DNA from: JAHJQZ01 sp963676075
GTDB lineage: Bacteria; Pseudomonadota; Alphaproteobacteria; Rhizobiales; Devosiaceae
Direction: 5' to 3'
NCBI GenBank assembly: GCA_963676075.2
Contig: CAXXNZ010000014.1
Location: 38,400-102,399 of the forward strand
Length of the DNA: 64,000 bases
Below the pieces are notes generated by a model. It saw nothing but the letters and a program-made list of their open reading frames with translations. It was not told where the DNA came from and did no database searches. This document shows, piece after piece, positions 26,037 through 35,063 of this stretch. Both the position numbers and the translations under genes were made by a program. The stretch's first letter is position 1, and every line of letters starts with the position of its first letter.

Positions 26037-27014
26037 CTAGGCGGTCAGGACGATCTTGCCCGCCCGTCCGGGCACATCGCTGGCCGCGGCGGCCTTGCCG
26101 GCGTCGGCGATGTCGAATTGCTTCTCGACCGGCAGCTTGAGCACGCCAGTCGCCGCCATCGTCACCAGTTCGCCGATCAGCTTGCCCATCTCTTCGGGGG
26201 CGAGTTCGCCGGTGCGCTTGGCGCCCCAGAAGCCCTTAACCGTGGCGCGCTTGAACAACAGGTTCGCGGCGCTGATCTGCAGAGGTTCGAGCGACATGGC
26301 GCCGAAGGACATCAGCATGCCGCCCTCTGCGAGGGTGTTCATGATGGCATCGGTCGCCGCGCCGCCGATGGAGTCGATGGCCCTTATGATCGGCGCACCG
26401 CCAGTCAGTTCGGTGACGCGGGCTTCCCAGCCCTCGCTTGCTGTCGAGACTGCATTGGCGATGCCAAGGGCTTCGAGTTCGGCGACACCGGCGTCGCGGC
26501 GCACCAGGTTGACGACATTGACGCCACGCGCCGTCGCCAGCATGGCCAGCGTCTTGCCGACGGCGCCATTGGCGGTGTTCTGGATGATCCAGTCGCCCGA
26601 TTTGACGTCGAGATCGTTCAGAACGATCAGGGCGCTCAACGGCATGGCGATGAGCTGGCAGGCTACCTCGTCGGACACCGCGTCGGGCAGCGGCACGGCC
26701 TTGTTGGCGTCGGCGAGGAAATACTCGGCCCAGGCGGCCTCGGCGCCGCCGATGGTGACGCGCTGGCCGACGGCAAGACGGGTCACGCCGTCGCCGAGCG
26801 CGTCGACCACACCCACCGCCTCGGTGCCGGGCACGGCCGGCAGTTCGGGCTTGTAGCCATATTTGCCGGAAATGATCATCAGGTCGTGGTTGTGGATCGG
26901 CGACATCACCATTTTGACGCGGATCTGTCCGGGGCCGGGTTGGGGCATGTCGCGCTCAGCAAGGGTCAGGACGTCGGAGGGGGTGCCGAAGGCATCAAAA
27001 ACTACGCTTCTCAT
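26037..27014 (-). CDS. Zinc-independent MDR oxidoreductase (quinone/enoyl reductase type)
   Basis: 325 residues of the medium-chain dehydrogenase superfamily: GroES-like N-terminal half (VMSPIHNHDLMIISGKYG, PAVPGTEAVGVVDALGD) and Rossmann half with QNTANGAVGKTLAMLATARG as the dinucleotide loop. Catalytic and structural zinc cysteines are absent and a Gly-rich NTANGAVG replaces the alcohol dehydrogenase loop, as in NADPH:quinone reductases and mitochondrial-type enoyl reductases (MECR). The HNHDLM segment matches the MECR-like subgroup. Single gene, substrate unknown. Confidence 0.85.
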   Translation of the reverse strand: MRSVVFDAFGTPSDVLTLAERDMPQPGPGQIRVKMVMSPIHNHDLMIISGKYGYKPELPAVPGTEAVGVVDALGDGVTRLAVGQRVTIGGAEAAWAEYFLADANKAVPLPDAVSDEVACQLIAMPLSALIVLNDLDVKSGDWIIQNTANGAVGKTLAMLATARGVNVVNLVRRDAGVAELEALGIANAVSTASEGWEARVTELTGGAPIIRAIDSIGGAATDAIMNTLAEGGMLMSFGAMSLEPLQISAANLLFKRATVKGFWGAKRTGELAPEEMGKLIGELVTMAATGVLKLPVEKQFDIADAGKAAAASDVPGRAGKIVLTA

Positions 27015-27162
27015 GAGAGCCTCTGTTGACTGATTGGCTCCGCAAATGGGGGTTCATGCGTGAGCATGCAAGTCAGGCGGCAAAGACGGAGTGTTCACCG
27101 ATTCCGTTCCGATCGCCGGATATCTCCCCGCTCCGGCAAACAGGAGTAGACTGAGGTCGGGC

Positions 27163-27921
27163 CTATTCGCCCTCGGTCGGAATATGAAGCACCCGACCGC
27201 AATGCTTGCAGTGAACCGCGTCCGGATCGTGCATCAGCAACCCGCAGTCCGGGCATTCATGGCGGACCTTGTGCGGCCGCAGCAGCACCTGGACGAGGCG
27301 CAGAAACAGGGTGACACCGAAGATCATCACCGCCACCGCCAGCATGCGCCCGGTCGTGCCATTGAGGGTGATGTCGCCGAACCCGGTGGTGGTCAGCGTC
27401 GTCACGGTGAAATAAAGCGCATCGGCGAAATTGCCGATCTCGGGATTGGTTTCGTGCTGCAGGGCGTAGATCAGCCCGGTCATGATGAACAGGAAGACCA
27501 TCAGGTTGATCGAGGCCATGATGGCGTCTTCGCGCTGGCGGAACCAGGCGAAATCCTGCCGCAGCCGCTTGAGCAACTGATAGGTGCGCAACAGCCTCAC
27601 CGTCCTGAGAATGCGCAAAAACCCGAAGCCCTCTCCGGCGATCGGGGCAAGGAAAGAGACGATAGCGATGATGTCGGTCCAGGTCCCGACGCGCAACAGC
27701 ATCATGTGCTTGCGCCGCTCGATGGCGATGCGGGCGATGAAGTCGGCCAGAATGACGACGCCGAAGGCAAAATCGAGTTCCTCGACCGTCATGGTGTGCG
27801 GGAAGAACGAAGTAACGATGACAAAACCGATGGTGACCAGATCGAAGATCAGCAGCCCGTAGCGGAAACGGTGGGCGGCCTGCGAGTTGCCCTCGTAGAG
27901 TTCCCTCAGTTTGGTAAGCAC
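27163..27921 (-). CDS. Voltage-gated-type K+ channel with C-terminal zinc ribbon
   Basis: 252 residues from the GTG at 27919-27921, which has AAAGGAGG 5 bases upstream; a GTG 7 codons earlier would place the ribosome site inside the gene. Six membrane segments: S1-S3, an S4 with regularly spaced arginines (RILRTVRLLRTYQLLKRLR), S5, pore and S6 with the selectivity filter TTLTTTGFGDI. After S6 the chain ends in CPDCGLLMHDPDAVHCKHCG, a C-x2-C...C-x2-C zinc ribbon facing the cytoplasm. Most bacterial six-TM channels lack such a ribbon; it could gate or assemble the channel. Confidence 0.87.
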   Translation of the reverse strand: MLTKLRELYEGNSQAAHRFRYGLLIFDLVTIGFVIVTSFFPHTMTVEELDFAFGVVILADFIARIAIERRKHMMLLRVGTWTDIIAIVSFLAPIAGEGFGFLRILRTVRLLRTYQLLKRLRQDFAWFRQREDAIMASINLMVFLFIMTGLIYALQHETNPEIGNFADALYFTVTTLTTTGFGDITLNGTTGRMLAVAVMIFGVTLFLRLVQVLLRPHKVRHECPDCGLLMHDPDAVHCKHCGRVLHIPTEGE

Positions 27922-28156
27922 CGGCGCCTCCTTTGTCCCCACTCCGAAAAGTCATTGCAAACTGGTCACAGTTTGGCCAGTCCTCAAACAGGCGCTGTTG
28001 ACTTGATCCGTACCCGCCGCCATTGTTTCTGCACGCGAACCATGAGGAGTTCGATTGATGAAGGCCAGAGCTTTCCGTTAGTCCGACCGGCCGGTGTGCG
28101 TTCTTGAACCCGCCGACACACTCATCATCGATAGTTCCGCCCTTTGGAGGGCATCC

Positions 28157-29986
28157 ATGTTTCGCATCTTCGCAAACGTGGTGGATCCGTTTCAGGCTTA
28201 TGCCGAAACCGAGCCACCACGCACTGTTGCCAACTATATTCTGTCCAGCCTCAAGCCCTTGCGCCATGTCATTCTGGCCAGCATCTTCTTGTCGTCCATT
28301 GGGGCGCTGATCGAGGTCTGGCTCGTCTACTACGCCGGGCGCCTCGTCGACAGCCTGGCCACCATTGCCCCGTCAGAACTCTGGCCGCGCCTTGGCGGTG
28401 AGTTGATGTTCGCGGCCGCGCTGCTGCTCATCGTCCGGCCGGGCGTTGCCGCTGTCAACGAAGCGCTCGACGACATTGCCTTTCGCCCCAATGCCGTCTC
28501 GCTGATGCGTTGGCGGGCGCATCGCCACCTGCTTCAGCAATCGGTCGGCTGGTTTCGCCACGAGCCATCCGGACGCCTCGCCAGCCGGGTGCGCGAACTC
28601 GGCGCGTCCGGTACGGGCGTGGTCTATAGCGTCATCCATACCCTCACCTACGTGGTCGTCTATTTTCTCGGCGCACTCTGGTTGATGGCCTCAGTCGATC
28701 CCCGCCTTGCCCTGCCGCTCGGCCTGTGGGCGCTCATTTATCTTGGTCACATGGCCTATGCAGTGCCTCGTTTCCGCGATTGCTCCGAGTGTTTCCAGAA
28801 CGCACTGACCGACCTGACGAGCCTGTTCGTCGACACCTACGCCAATATCGACGTCGTCAAGCTCTTTGCCGACAGGGCGCACGAAGATACCGAAAGCGAA
28901 ACGCGCTTTCGCGCTGCCCGGAAGACCTTTGTCGCGGTGCAGGACATCGAGGTGATCATCAATGCCGGCATGGTGCTGCTGTCCAACATCCTGCTGGTCG
29001 GACTTACCGGGTTCGCCATCTACCTGTGGTCGATCAGCGAGGCACCGCTCGGCATTGTCGCCGCGGCACTGGCACTGGCCATACGCATCTCCTCCATGGC
29101 TGACTGGATGCTCGACGCGGTATCGGCGCTATTCGGCTGGATCGGCGCGACGCGTGAGGCGCTGAAATCCGTGGCCCAGCCGCTCGCGCTTGTGGACAAG
29201 CCCGATGCCAAGCCACTTGCCCTTGCCGGCGGCGCCATCCGCTTCGAGGGCATCGGGCATCTGTACGGCGCCGATGCAGGAGGGTTGCGCGGCGTCGATC
29301 TCGACATCGCGCCGGGCGAAAAGCTCGGGCTGGTCGGCCCGTCCGGGGCCGGCAAGTCGACGCTGATCAACCTGTTACTCCGGTTCTTCGATCCCGAACG
29401 GGGCCGCATCCTGGTCGACGGCCAGGACATCGCAGCCGTGACGCAACAAAGCCTGAGGCGGCAGATCACCATGGTCAGCCAGGACGGGGCGCTGCTCAAC
29501 CGCTCGATTGCCGACAACATCGGCTACGGGCGCGGCGATATCGGCATCGAGGCGGTCATTGCAGCGGCGGGCAAGGCCGAGGCGCATGAGTTCATCAACG
29601 CTTTATGCGACCGCGACGGCAATCGTGGCTATGACGCTGTGGTCGGCGAACGCGGCGTCCGGCTCAGCGGCGGCCAGCGCCAGCGCATCGCCCTCGCCCG
29701 GGCCATTCTCAAGGACGCGCCGATCCTGGTGCTCGACGAGGCGACATCGGCGCTCGATTCCGAGGTAGAAGCGGCGATCCTTCAAACGCTTTACCAGGTC
29801 ATGGAGGGCAAAACGGTCATCGCCATCGCCCATCGCCTGTCGACCATCGCCCGCATGGACAGGATCGCCGTCCTTAGTGAGGGGCGCGTGGTCGAGATCG
29901 GTCCGCACGAAGAGCTGCTGGAACGCGGCGGGCTCTATGCACGGCTCTGGGCCCATCAATCCGGTGGCTTCATTGGCGTGGACTAA
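28157..29986 (+). CDS. ABC exporter, fused permease-ATPase half-transporter
   Basis: 609 residues from MFRIFANVVDPF (GGAGGG about 5 bases upstream of the ATG at 28157; the frame upstream is not gene-like). The six-TM exporter domain (about 35-320) is followed by the ATPase: Walker A GPSGAGKSTLI, Q-loop VSQDGALLNRS, signature RLSGGQRQRIALARA, Walker B ILVLDEATSALD and H-loop IAHRLSTIARMD. It resembles Atm1/MsbA-type homodimeric exporters; the DPFQAY N-terminus is typical of an alphaproteobacterial subgroup. Substrate unknown. It diverges from the K+ channel gene. Confidence 0.9.
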   Translation: MFRIFANVVDPFQAYAETEPPRTVANYILSSLKPLRHVILASIFLSSIGALIEVWLVYYAGRLVDSLATIAPSELWPRLGGELMFAAALLLIVRPGVAAVNEALDDIAFRPNAVSLMRWRAHRHLLQQSVGWFRHEPSGRLASRVRELGASGTGVVYSVIHTLTYVVVYFLGALWLMASVDPRLALPLGLWALIYLGHMAYAVPRFRDCSECFQNALTDLTSLFVDTYANIDVVKLFADRAHEDTESETRFRAARKTFVAVQDIEVIINAGMVLLSNILLVGLTGFAIYLWSISEAPLGIVAAALALAIRISSMADWMLDAVSALFGWIGATREALKSVAQPLALVDKPDAKPLALAGGAIRFEGIGHLYGADAGGLRGVDLDIAPGEKLGLVGPSGAGKSTLINLLLRFFDPERGRILVDGQDIAAVTQQSLRRQITMVSQDGALLNRSIADNIGYGRGDIGIEAVIAAAGKAEAHEFINALCDRDGNRGYDAVVGERGVRLSGGQRQRIALARAILKDAPILVLDEATSALDSEVEAAILQTLYQVMEGKTVIAIAHRLSTIARMDRIAVLSEGRVVEIGPHEELLERGGLYARLWAHQSGGFIGVD

Positions 29987-29990
29987 AAAA

Positions 29991-30022
29991 ACGGGCGGCT
30001 GCACCGGAATGCAACCGCCCGT
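29991..30022 (-). terminator. Terminator of the ABC-2 efflux operon
   Basis: ACGGGCGG pairs with CCGCCCGT, and inner TGCA/TGCA continues the stem. On the minus strand it is followed by TTTTTTTAGTCC, so it ends the operon whose last gene stops at 30107; the stem lies just after the stop of the convergent exporter gene and could protect that transcript as well. Confidence 0.75.
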
Positions 30023-30106
30023 CCCGCGCTCGACGTGGAGGTCCTCGTCGAGCGTTTTCAGCAAAAACGGGAACCGGTTTTGCGGTTCGAAAAAACGACA
30101 AACGAT

Positions 30107-31240
30107 CTAGTCGAGAGTCTGCCGATATCTGAGCATGGCGATGGCGACGATCACAGCCATAATGATGGTGAGATTGGTCATGTCGCCGGCAATGTCGGGA
30201 AGGCTAGCGCCCTTGAGCATGATCTTGCGGACGATCCTGAGGAAATGCGTCGCCGGCAGGATCGAGCCGATGGCCTGGGCCCAGCCCGGCATGCCGGCGA
30301 AGGGGAACATGAAGCCCGACAGCATGATGATGGGCAGGATGTTGAGGAACGACATCTGCATCGCCTGCATCTGCGAACGCGCCACGGTCGAGACGAGGAA
30401 CCCGAGCGCCAGATTGACGATGATGAACAGGTTGAAGGCGAGAAAGAACGCCCATGGCGAACCTTCAAACGGCACGTTGAACAGCAGGCGCGCCGCGATC
30501 AGGAAGATGATCGTCTGGACATAGCCGACCAGGATGTAGGGCAATATCTTGCCGAACATGACCTCGAGAGACTTTGCCGGCGTGGCCAGCAGCGTTTCCA
30601 TCGTGCCCTTCTCGGATTCGCGGACGATGGCGACCGAGGTGATGAGGGTCATCATCATGGCAAGGATCACCGCCAGCAGACCCGGCACGATGTTGGTCGA
30701 GCTTTCGCCTTCTGGGTTGTACTGCTTGTGCACCGTGACCGAGAACGGCGCCTGCGACCCGGCACTGGCTCTCAGCGGCCCGGTCAATGTCTGGCTGATC
30801 GCAACATTGATAATGCCGTTGAGAGCGCCGACCGCGCTGCCGATAGCGGTGGGATCGGTCGCGTCGGCGGCAACCAGAATGTCCGGGTGGCGACCACGCA
30901 CGATGTCCTTTTCAAAGTCCTGCGGAATGACGACGACAAAATTAGCCGTGCCATCGCGAAGCACCTTGTCGCCTTCCGCCGGGCCGGAGGTGACGCCTTT
31001 GAAATCGAAGAACCGCGAGGTCTCCATGCCAGCCAAAACCGCCCGCACCACCGGTCCGGAGTCATTCATCTCGATCATGGTCGGCAGATGCTCGGGATTG
31101 GTGTTGATGGCGTAGCCGAACAGCAGCAGCTGCAGCACCGGAATGCCGACCATCATGGCGAAGGTGGCATGGTCGCGCTTCATCTGGATAAATTCCTTGA
31201 TGAGCACGGCAAAGAAGCGTCCGAATGACAGACCGATCAT
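30107..31240 (-). CDS. ABC-2 type permease of efflux operon
   Basis: 377 residues: one TM near the N-terminus, a periplasmic domain (about 45-175), then five TMs (about 180-370), the layout of YhhJ/YbhR-type ABC-2 permeases. ESEKGTMETLLATPAKSLEVMFGKILPY is the conserved coupling region contacting the ATPase, and LSGFMFPFAGMPGWAQAI is another family block. Start overlaps the ATPase stop by 4 bases. The HlyD-like partner is two genes upstream. Probable role: export of hydrophobic compounds or envelope components. Confidence 0.9.
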   Translation of the reverse strand: MIGLSFGRFFAVLIKEFIQMKRDHATFAMMVGIPVLQLLLFGYAINTNPEHLPTMIEMNDSGPVVRAVLAGMETSRFFDFKGVTSGPAEGDKVLRDGTANFVVVIPQDFEKDIVRGRHPDILVAADATDPTAIGSAVGALNGIINVAISQTLTGPLRASAGSQAPFSVTVHKQYNPEGESSTNIVPGLLAVILAMMMTLITSVAIVRESEKGTMETLLATPAKSLEVMFGKILPYILVGYVQTIIFLIAARLLFNVPFEGSPWAFFLAFNLFIIVNLALGFLVSTVARSQMQAMQMSFLNILPIIMLSGFMFPFAGMPGWAQAIGSILPATHFLRIVRKIMLKGASLPDIAGDMTNLTIIMAVIVAIAMLRYRQTLD

Positions 31241-32391
31241 TGTGCCGCTCCATTGGCGAAATTGTCCTTTGCCCCTGTCATCAGATAGATGAAGGCTTCC
31301 TCGAGCTCGGCCTTTTTCTCGGTCCAGTGCCCGGCGCCGCGCGCCATATGGTCGTCGGCGATCTGCCGCAAACGCGCTTCATCGGTTCCGGAAACGTGCA
31401 ACACGGCGCCGAACCGGGCCACCTGCTCGACGCCGTTGGTGGCGCGCAGTTCGTTTTCGAGGTCCGAGAGTCCAGTACCATCGACCCGCCAGGTGTGCAG
31501 GCCGAGCATGTTCGGGATATCCGCGGACGGCCCGGAGATCAGCAGCTTGCCGTAGGCGATGTAGGCGATGTAGTCGCACTGAACCGCCTCATCCATGTAG
31601 TGGGTCGAGACCAGAACCGTCACGCCTTGCTTGGAAAGACGCCGGATCTCGTCCCAGAAATCGCGCCGTGCCTTGGGATCGACGCCGGCCGTCGGTTCGT
31701 CGAGCAGCAACAGCTTGGGATCGTGCAACAGGCAGGCGGCAAGCGCCAGGCGCTGTTTCCAGCCGCCCGAGAGCTTGCCGGCCAGTTGCGTCTGCCGGTC
31801 GGCCAGCCCCAATTCGTCGAGCGCCTTGTCGACGCGCGACTTGCGGTTCTTGAGCCGATACATGCGGGCCATGAAATCGAGATTCTCGCGGATGGTCAGA
31901 TCTTCGTAGAGCGAGAACTTCTGGGTCATGTAACCCACCTGTTCCTTGATCTTCTGCGCCTGTTTGAGGATGTCGTAGCCAAGGCATTCGCCCGTGCCGC
32001 CGTTGGCGGTCAGAAGACCGCACATCATGCGGATGGTCGTGGTTTTGCCCGAACCGTTCGGTCCGAGGAATCCGTAAATCGTGCCGCGCGGCACCTCCAT
32101 GTCGAGCCCGTCGACCACGGTCTTGTCGCCGAAACGCTTGGTCAGGCCTTTGACCCAGATGGCGAGGTCCTCCGACGGGACCTCGGCCTCGAGCGGGGTC
32201 GCCGGCGATGCAGCACCCTCCATTTCGCTTTCGGCAGGAGCGCTGGGGAGGGCATCCTCCGCGGCGGCCGGTACCGGTTGCGCGGCGCCTTCGGGCTGCG
32301 TCTCCGGCGTTGCAGCCTTGTTCGCCGTCACCTCCGAACCGGTTTCAGGGCGCTTGGGCGCACCATCCGGAATGTTGGTGTCATCGCTCAT
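31237..32391 (-). CDS. ABC transporter ATPase with long acidic N-terminal extension
   Basis: 384 residues. The first 75 or so are low-complexity Pro/Ala/Glu (DALPSAPAESEMEGAASPA), unlike typical relatives that begin at the ATPase core. Then LWVKGLTKRFGDK-type entry, Walker A GPNGSGKTTTIRMM, Q-loop TQKFSLYEDLTIRENL, signature LSGGWKQRLALAACLL, Walker B LLLLDEPTAGVD and VSTHYMDEAVQCD. The C-terminal 70 residues form a DUF4162-like accessory domain. The gene overlaps the neighbouring hlyD-like and permease genes by 4 bases at each end, typical of coupled translation. Confidence 0.9.
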   Translation of the reverse strand: MSDDTNIPDGAPKRPETGSEVTANKAATPETQPEGAAQPVPAAAEDALPSAPAESEMEGAASPATPLEAEVPSEDLAIWVKGLTKRFGDKTVVDGLDMEVPRGTIYGFLGPNGSGKTTTIRMMCGLLTANGGTGECLGYDILKQAQKIKEQVGYMTQKFSLYEDLTIRENLDFMARMYRLKNRKSRVDKALDELGLADRQTQLAGKLSGGWKQRLALAACLLHDPKLLLLDEPTAGVDPKARRDFWDEIRRLSKQGVTVLVSTHYMDEAVQCDYIAYIAYGKLLISGPSADIPNMLGLHTWRVDGTGLSDLENELRATNGVEQVARFGAVLHVSGTDEARLRQIADDHMARGAGHWTEKKAELEEAFIYLMTGAKDNFANGAAQ

Positions 32392-33401
32392 TCGGGCACC
32401 GTCATCGATACCGGCTGGCCCGGCAGAAGCGAGGCTTCGGCATCGATCCTAGCTTCGGCGAGGAACACCAGACGCCTGCGCTCATCGCGGGAGTAGATGA
32501 TCGGCGGCGTGTTCTGTGGCTGGCTGGCGAGATAGGAGATGGTTGCGGTCAACCCGTCCGGGCAGTTGTCGCAGGAAAGATCGAGGACATCGCCGATGCG
32601 GAAGAGATTGCGGTCGGGCTCGGGGATGAAGAACTCGACTTTGATCTCGCCGGGCGGCAGGATCGACAGCACCGGGGTTCCGACGCCAACGACCTCACCG
32701 TTCTTGTAAAAGACGCGATCGACGACGCCTCCGACCGGAGACTCGACGGTACGATCGTCGAGATTGACCCTGGCGGCGTCGACATTTGCGACGGCGGCAT
32801 CGTAATTGGCCTTGGCGGCGGCCAGCTGTTCGGGACGCGCCGGCAGTTCGGAAACGGTCAGTTGCGCCTTGAGCTGGGCGACGGCGGCATTGGAGGTGTC
32901 GAGTTGCGCCCTCGCCTCGTCGACCTTGGAATCGGGCACAAGGCCAGACGCCTTTAGCTTCAAAATCCGTTCGAGCGTGGACTTCGCCAGTTCCTGGCTC
33001 GCTTCGGCCTGCTTGAGCGATGCCTTGATGACGTCGATCTCCTCCGAACGCGAGCCAGTCTCGAGATTGCGCCAGCTCGCTTCCGCGGCGGCCCTTTGAG
33101 CGACGGCGGCGCTCAGGACGGCGCGGTACTGGTCGTCATCGAGCGAAAACAGCATCTGGCCCTTGGTCACCGTCTGACCTTCCAGCGTCGGGATGGCGTT
33201 TATCCGCCCCGGGTTGGTGGCAGCTACGTAGACATAGTTGGCCTCGACATAACCGTTGTAGATCGGCGGCCCATGTTCGGAAAAACCGGCGACGAAGCCC
33301 GACGCCATGGCAGCGATGGCACCAATTGCCCAGACGATCCAGGAAGCTGCACTGCCGAAAAAGGACAAAACAGCATCAACGAAGGCAAAGAACTCATCCA
33401 T
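32388..33401 (-). CDS. HlyD-family membrane fusion protein
   Basis: 337 residues from MDEFFAFVDAVLSF (ATG at 33399-33401, GGAGCGG just upstream). One N-terminal TM, lipoyl half (GYVEANYVYVAATNPGRI), a long alpha-hairpin (about 90-200) with ASGLVPDSKVDEARAQLD, second lipoyl half and a beta-barrel (ESPVGGVVDRVFYKNGEVV, PGEIKVEFFIPEPDRNL). It forms the periplasmic adaptor connecting the ABC-2 pump with an outer-membrane channel. It overlaps the tetR stop by 8 bases. Confidence 0.9.
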   Translation of the reverse strand: MDEFFAFVDAVLSFFGSAASWIVWAIGAIAAMASGFVAGFSEHGPPIYNGYVEANYVYVAATNPGRINAIPTLEGQTVTKGQMLFSLDDDQYRAVLSAAVAQRAAAEASWRNLETGSRSEEIDVIKASLKQAEASQELAKSTLERILKLKASGLVPDSKVDEARAQLDTSNAAVAQLKAQLTVSELPARPEQLAAAKANYDAAVANVDAARVNLDDRTVESPVGGVVDRVFYKNGEVVGVGTPVLSILPPGEIKVEFFIPEPDRNLFRIGDVLDLSCDNCPDGLTATISYLASQPQNTPPIIYSRDERRRLVFLAEARIDAEASLLPGQPVSMTVPE

Positions 33402-34101
33402 TTTCCCGCTCCGGATTGACCGACAGGCCGTTGAACAAGATATCGATGTGCTGGGCGAGCAACCGATCCATGTGAAGTCCGTCGTCGGGCTTGATGCCGA
33501 AAACCTCGGCCAGCGCCGCATGGGCAATGATCGGCCCGATCAGCGACCTGACCGCCAGTTCGGGGTCGACCTTGCGAAAGCGCCCCAATTCGATTTGGCG
33601 TTCGATCAGGTGGACAATGCGCGGCAACAGCTTGTCGATGACATCGCGACGATAAATCTCGGCCAGTTCGGGAAACTGCGCCGACTCGAGAACGATCAGC
33701 TTAGGGACGGCGAAGACCTTGGGATCGGACAGCCGCTCGGTGATCAGCTTGCCAATCGTTTTGAACACGATGCGCGGATCGACGCCGACGGTATCGATCA
33801 CCTCGATCGCCTTGAGCGCGATGGGTGACAGCGCCCTCTCGATCAGCCCCTCCATGAGGGCTTCCTTGGATTCGAAATAGAGGTAGATCGTACCCTTGGA
33901 GATGCCCGCCTTGGCGGCAATGTCGTCGACCCGTGTCGCTGCAAAGCCTTTTTCAGTGAACAGTTCGAGCGCGGCGTCGAGCACCTCGTCCTTGCGCGCC
34001 TCGGCGCGGCGCCGGAATTTCGGCTTGGACGGACGACGCTTTTGCGCCCCGCCCCCTTCGCCCTGATCGCCACCCTGCGGCTTGTCTTGTTCGGTTGACA
34101 C
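33394..34101 (-). CDS. TetR-family repressor of the efflux operon
   Basis: 235 residues with a basic, Gly/Lys-rich N-terminal extension of about 35. HTH: AATRVDDIAAKAGISKGTIYLYFESKEAL. The ligand-binding half belongs to the TetR_C group with FPELAEIYRRDVID. First gene of the operon with hlyD, ATPase and permease, overlapping hlyD; the 18-base palindrome at 34130-34147 stands 29 bases upstream of its start, so autoregulation is likely. Confidence 0.9.
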   Translation of the reverse strand: MSTEQDKPQGGDQGEGGGAQKRRPSKPKFRRRAEARKDEVLDAALELFTEKGFAATRVDDIAAKAGISKGTIYLYFESKEALMEGLIERALSPIALKAIEVIDTVGVDPRIVFKTIGKLITERLSDPKVFAVPKLIVLESAQFPELAEIYRRDVIDKLLPRIVHLIERQIELGRFRKVDPELAVRSLIGPIIAHAALAEVFGIKPDDGLHMDRLLAQHIDILFNGLSVNPERENG

Positions 34102-34437
34102 CTCGGATACCTTTTGCTCGCGCTGTTACTAACTGACTGGTCAGTTACGATATTCTCACCAATAACTGACCCGAAAGTCATTTGCAAGCGTGTCATGCCC
34201 GGCGAATATGACAGAGGTGCTCGTCAGCTGTGACGCCACAAGCGGTCAGCACATCCTCAGAGGATAGGCAGCTGATTTTGTTACGGAAATATTTAGCAAC
34301 CAGTGGCTACGCCTGCACACCGCCTTAATGGAGCGCTCCACCCAGAATGGCATCGCAAGCGACACGTCACGTACCTGTTCGAGTGTATGCGCCGGCTTTT
34401 CGGGTCACCGCGCAAGCCAGAAAGGCGCAAAACCTGA
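34102..34437. other. Promoter region of the efflux operon and 3' flank of the next gene
   Basis: 336 bases with the palindrome at 34130-34147, a half-site TAACTGAC repeated at 34163-34170, and otherwise no recognisable element. The rest lies downstream of the next tetR gene (same strand) and has no evident terminator. Confidence 0.45.
34130..34147. promoter_or_regulatory. TetR operator palindrome
   Basis: TAACTGAC-TG-GTCAGTTA, eight-base perfect arms. ACTGACTGGTCAGT-type palindromes are typical operators of TetR repressors of this group. It sits just upstream of the tetR start; TAACTGAC recurs at 34163-34170 as a half-site. Confidence 0.75.
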
Positions 34438-34992
34438 TCAGGCCAAGAGCCGCTCGACAACCAGACGCGTCGCCGGGCCGATCTCTTCGGCATATTGCGC
34501 CTTGGCACACAGCCCCGCGGCACAGGCGATGAGGATCTGGGCGTATTTGCGCCCCTCGCCTCGCCCATCGCGCTCAAGCACGACGATCAGCGTCTCCTCG
34601 AGCCAGTGTTCGAACGCGGCTATCTGCTCAGCAAGAAGCGGTGAGTTCTCGCCATAAAAATCGGCGGCATGCGAAGATGTGCGCACAAGGCGGAAATAGG
34701 CCTTCTGCTTGGCTGACAGTGCCCGCGCGATGCGCTCGGGCACGGCGCCCGGCCCATCAAGCTCTTGCGTGACCATATCCCGCCAGGATCCAAGCACACG
34801 CTCGGCAAGGGTCGCAAAGACCAGATCCTTGTCGCGAAAATAGGCGTAGAGCGTCGGCTTGGCGACACCGGCTGCGCGGGCGATCGCCTCCATCGAGGTG
34901 GCGCGCAAACCGTTGCGCAGGAACAATTCCTCCGCCGCCGCCAGGATGCGGTCGCGCCGCTCCGGATTGAGGCGTCGTCCACCACTCTTCAT
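34438..34992 (-). CDS. TetR-family regulator divergent from aldehyde-reductase-like gene
   Basis: 184 residues from MKSGGRRLNP. HTH LRATSMEAIARAAGVAKPTLYAYFRDKDLV is followed by a TetR_C domain. GTG one codon earlier is an alternative start. It is divergent from the reductase at 35064 with 71 bases between them, containing a 37-base inverted repeat. Likely represses that gene and itself; the inducer is unknown. Confidence 0.88.
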   Translation of the reverse strand: MKSGGRRLNPERRDRILAAAEELFLRNGLRATSMEAIARAAGVAKPTLYAYFRDKDLVFATLAERVLGSWRDMVTQELDGPGAVPERIARALSAKQKAYFRLVRTSSHAADFYGENSPLLAEQIAAFEHWLEETLIVVLERDGRGEGRKYAQILIACAAGLCAKAQYAEEIGPATRLVVERLLA

Positions 34993-35005
34993 CACGCTTC
35001 ACCTC

Positions 35006-35042
35006 TTGAACGATACAAACGATAGTCGTATATATCGTTCAA
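35006..35042. promoter_or_regulatory. Operator-like inverted repeat between divergent genes
   Basis: TTGAACGATA at the left and TATCGTTCAA at the right are perfect ten-base arms; between them ACGA-TAG-TCGT forms a smaller inverted repeat using the same ACGAT core. Nested half-sites of this type suit two TetR dimers. It overlaps the space where both promoters must lie. Confidence 0.7.
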
Positions 35043-35063
35043 ATAGGAAAGTGGATAGCGCTT

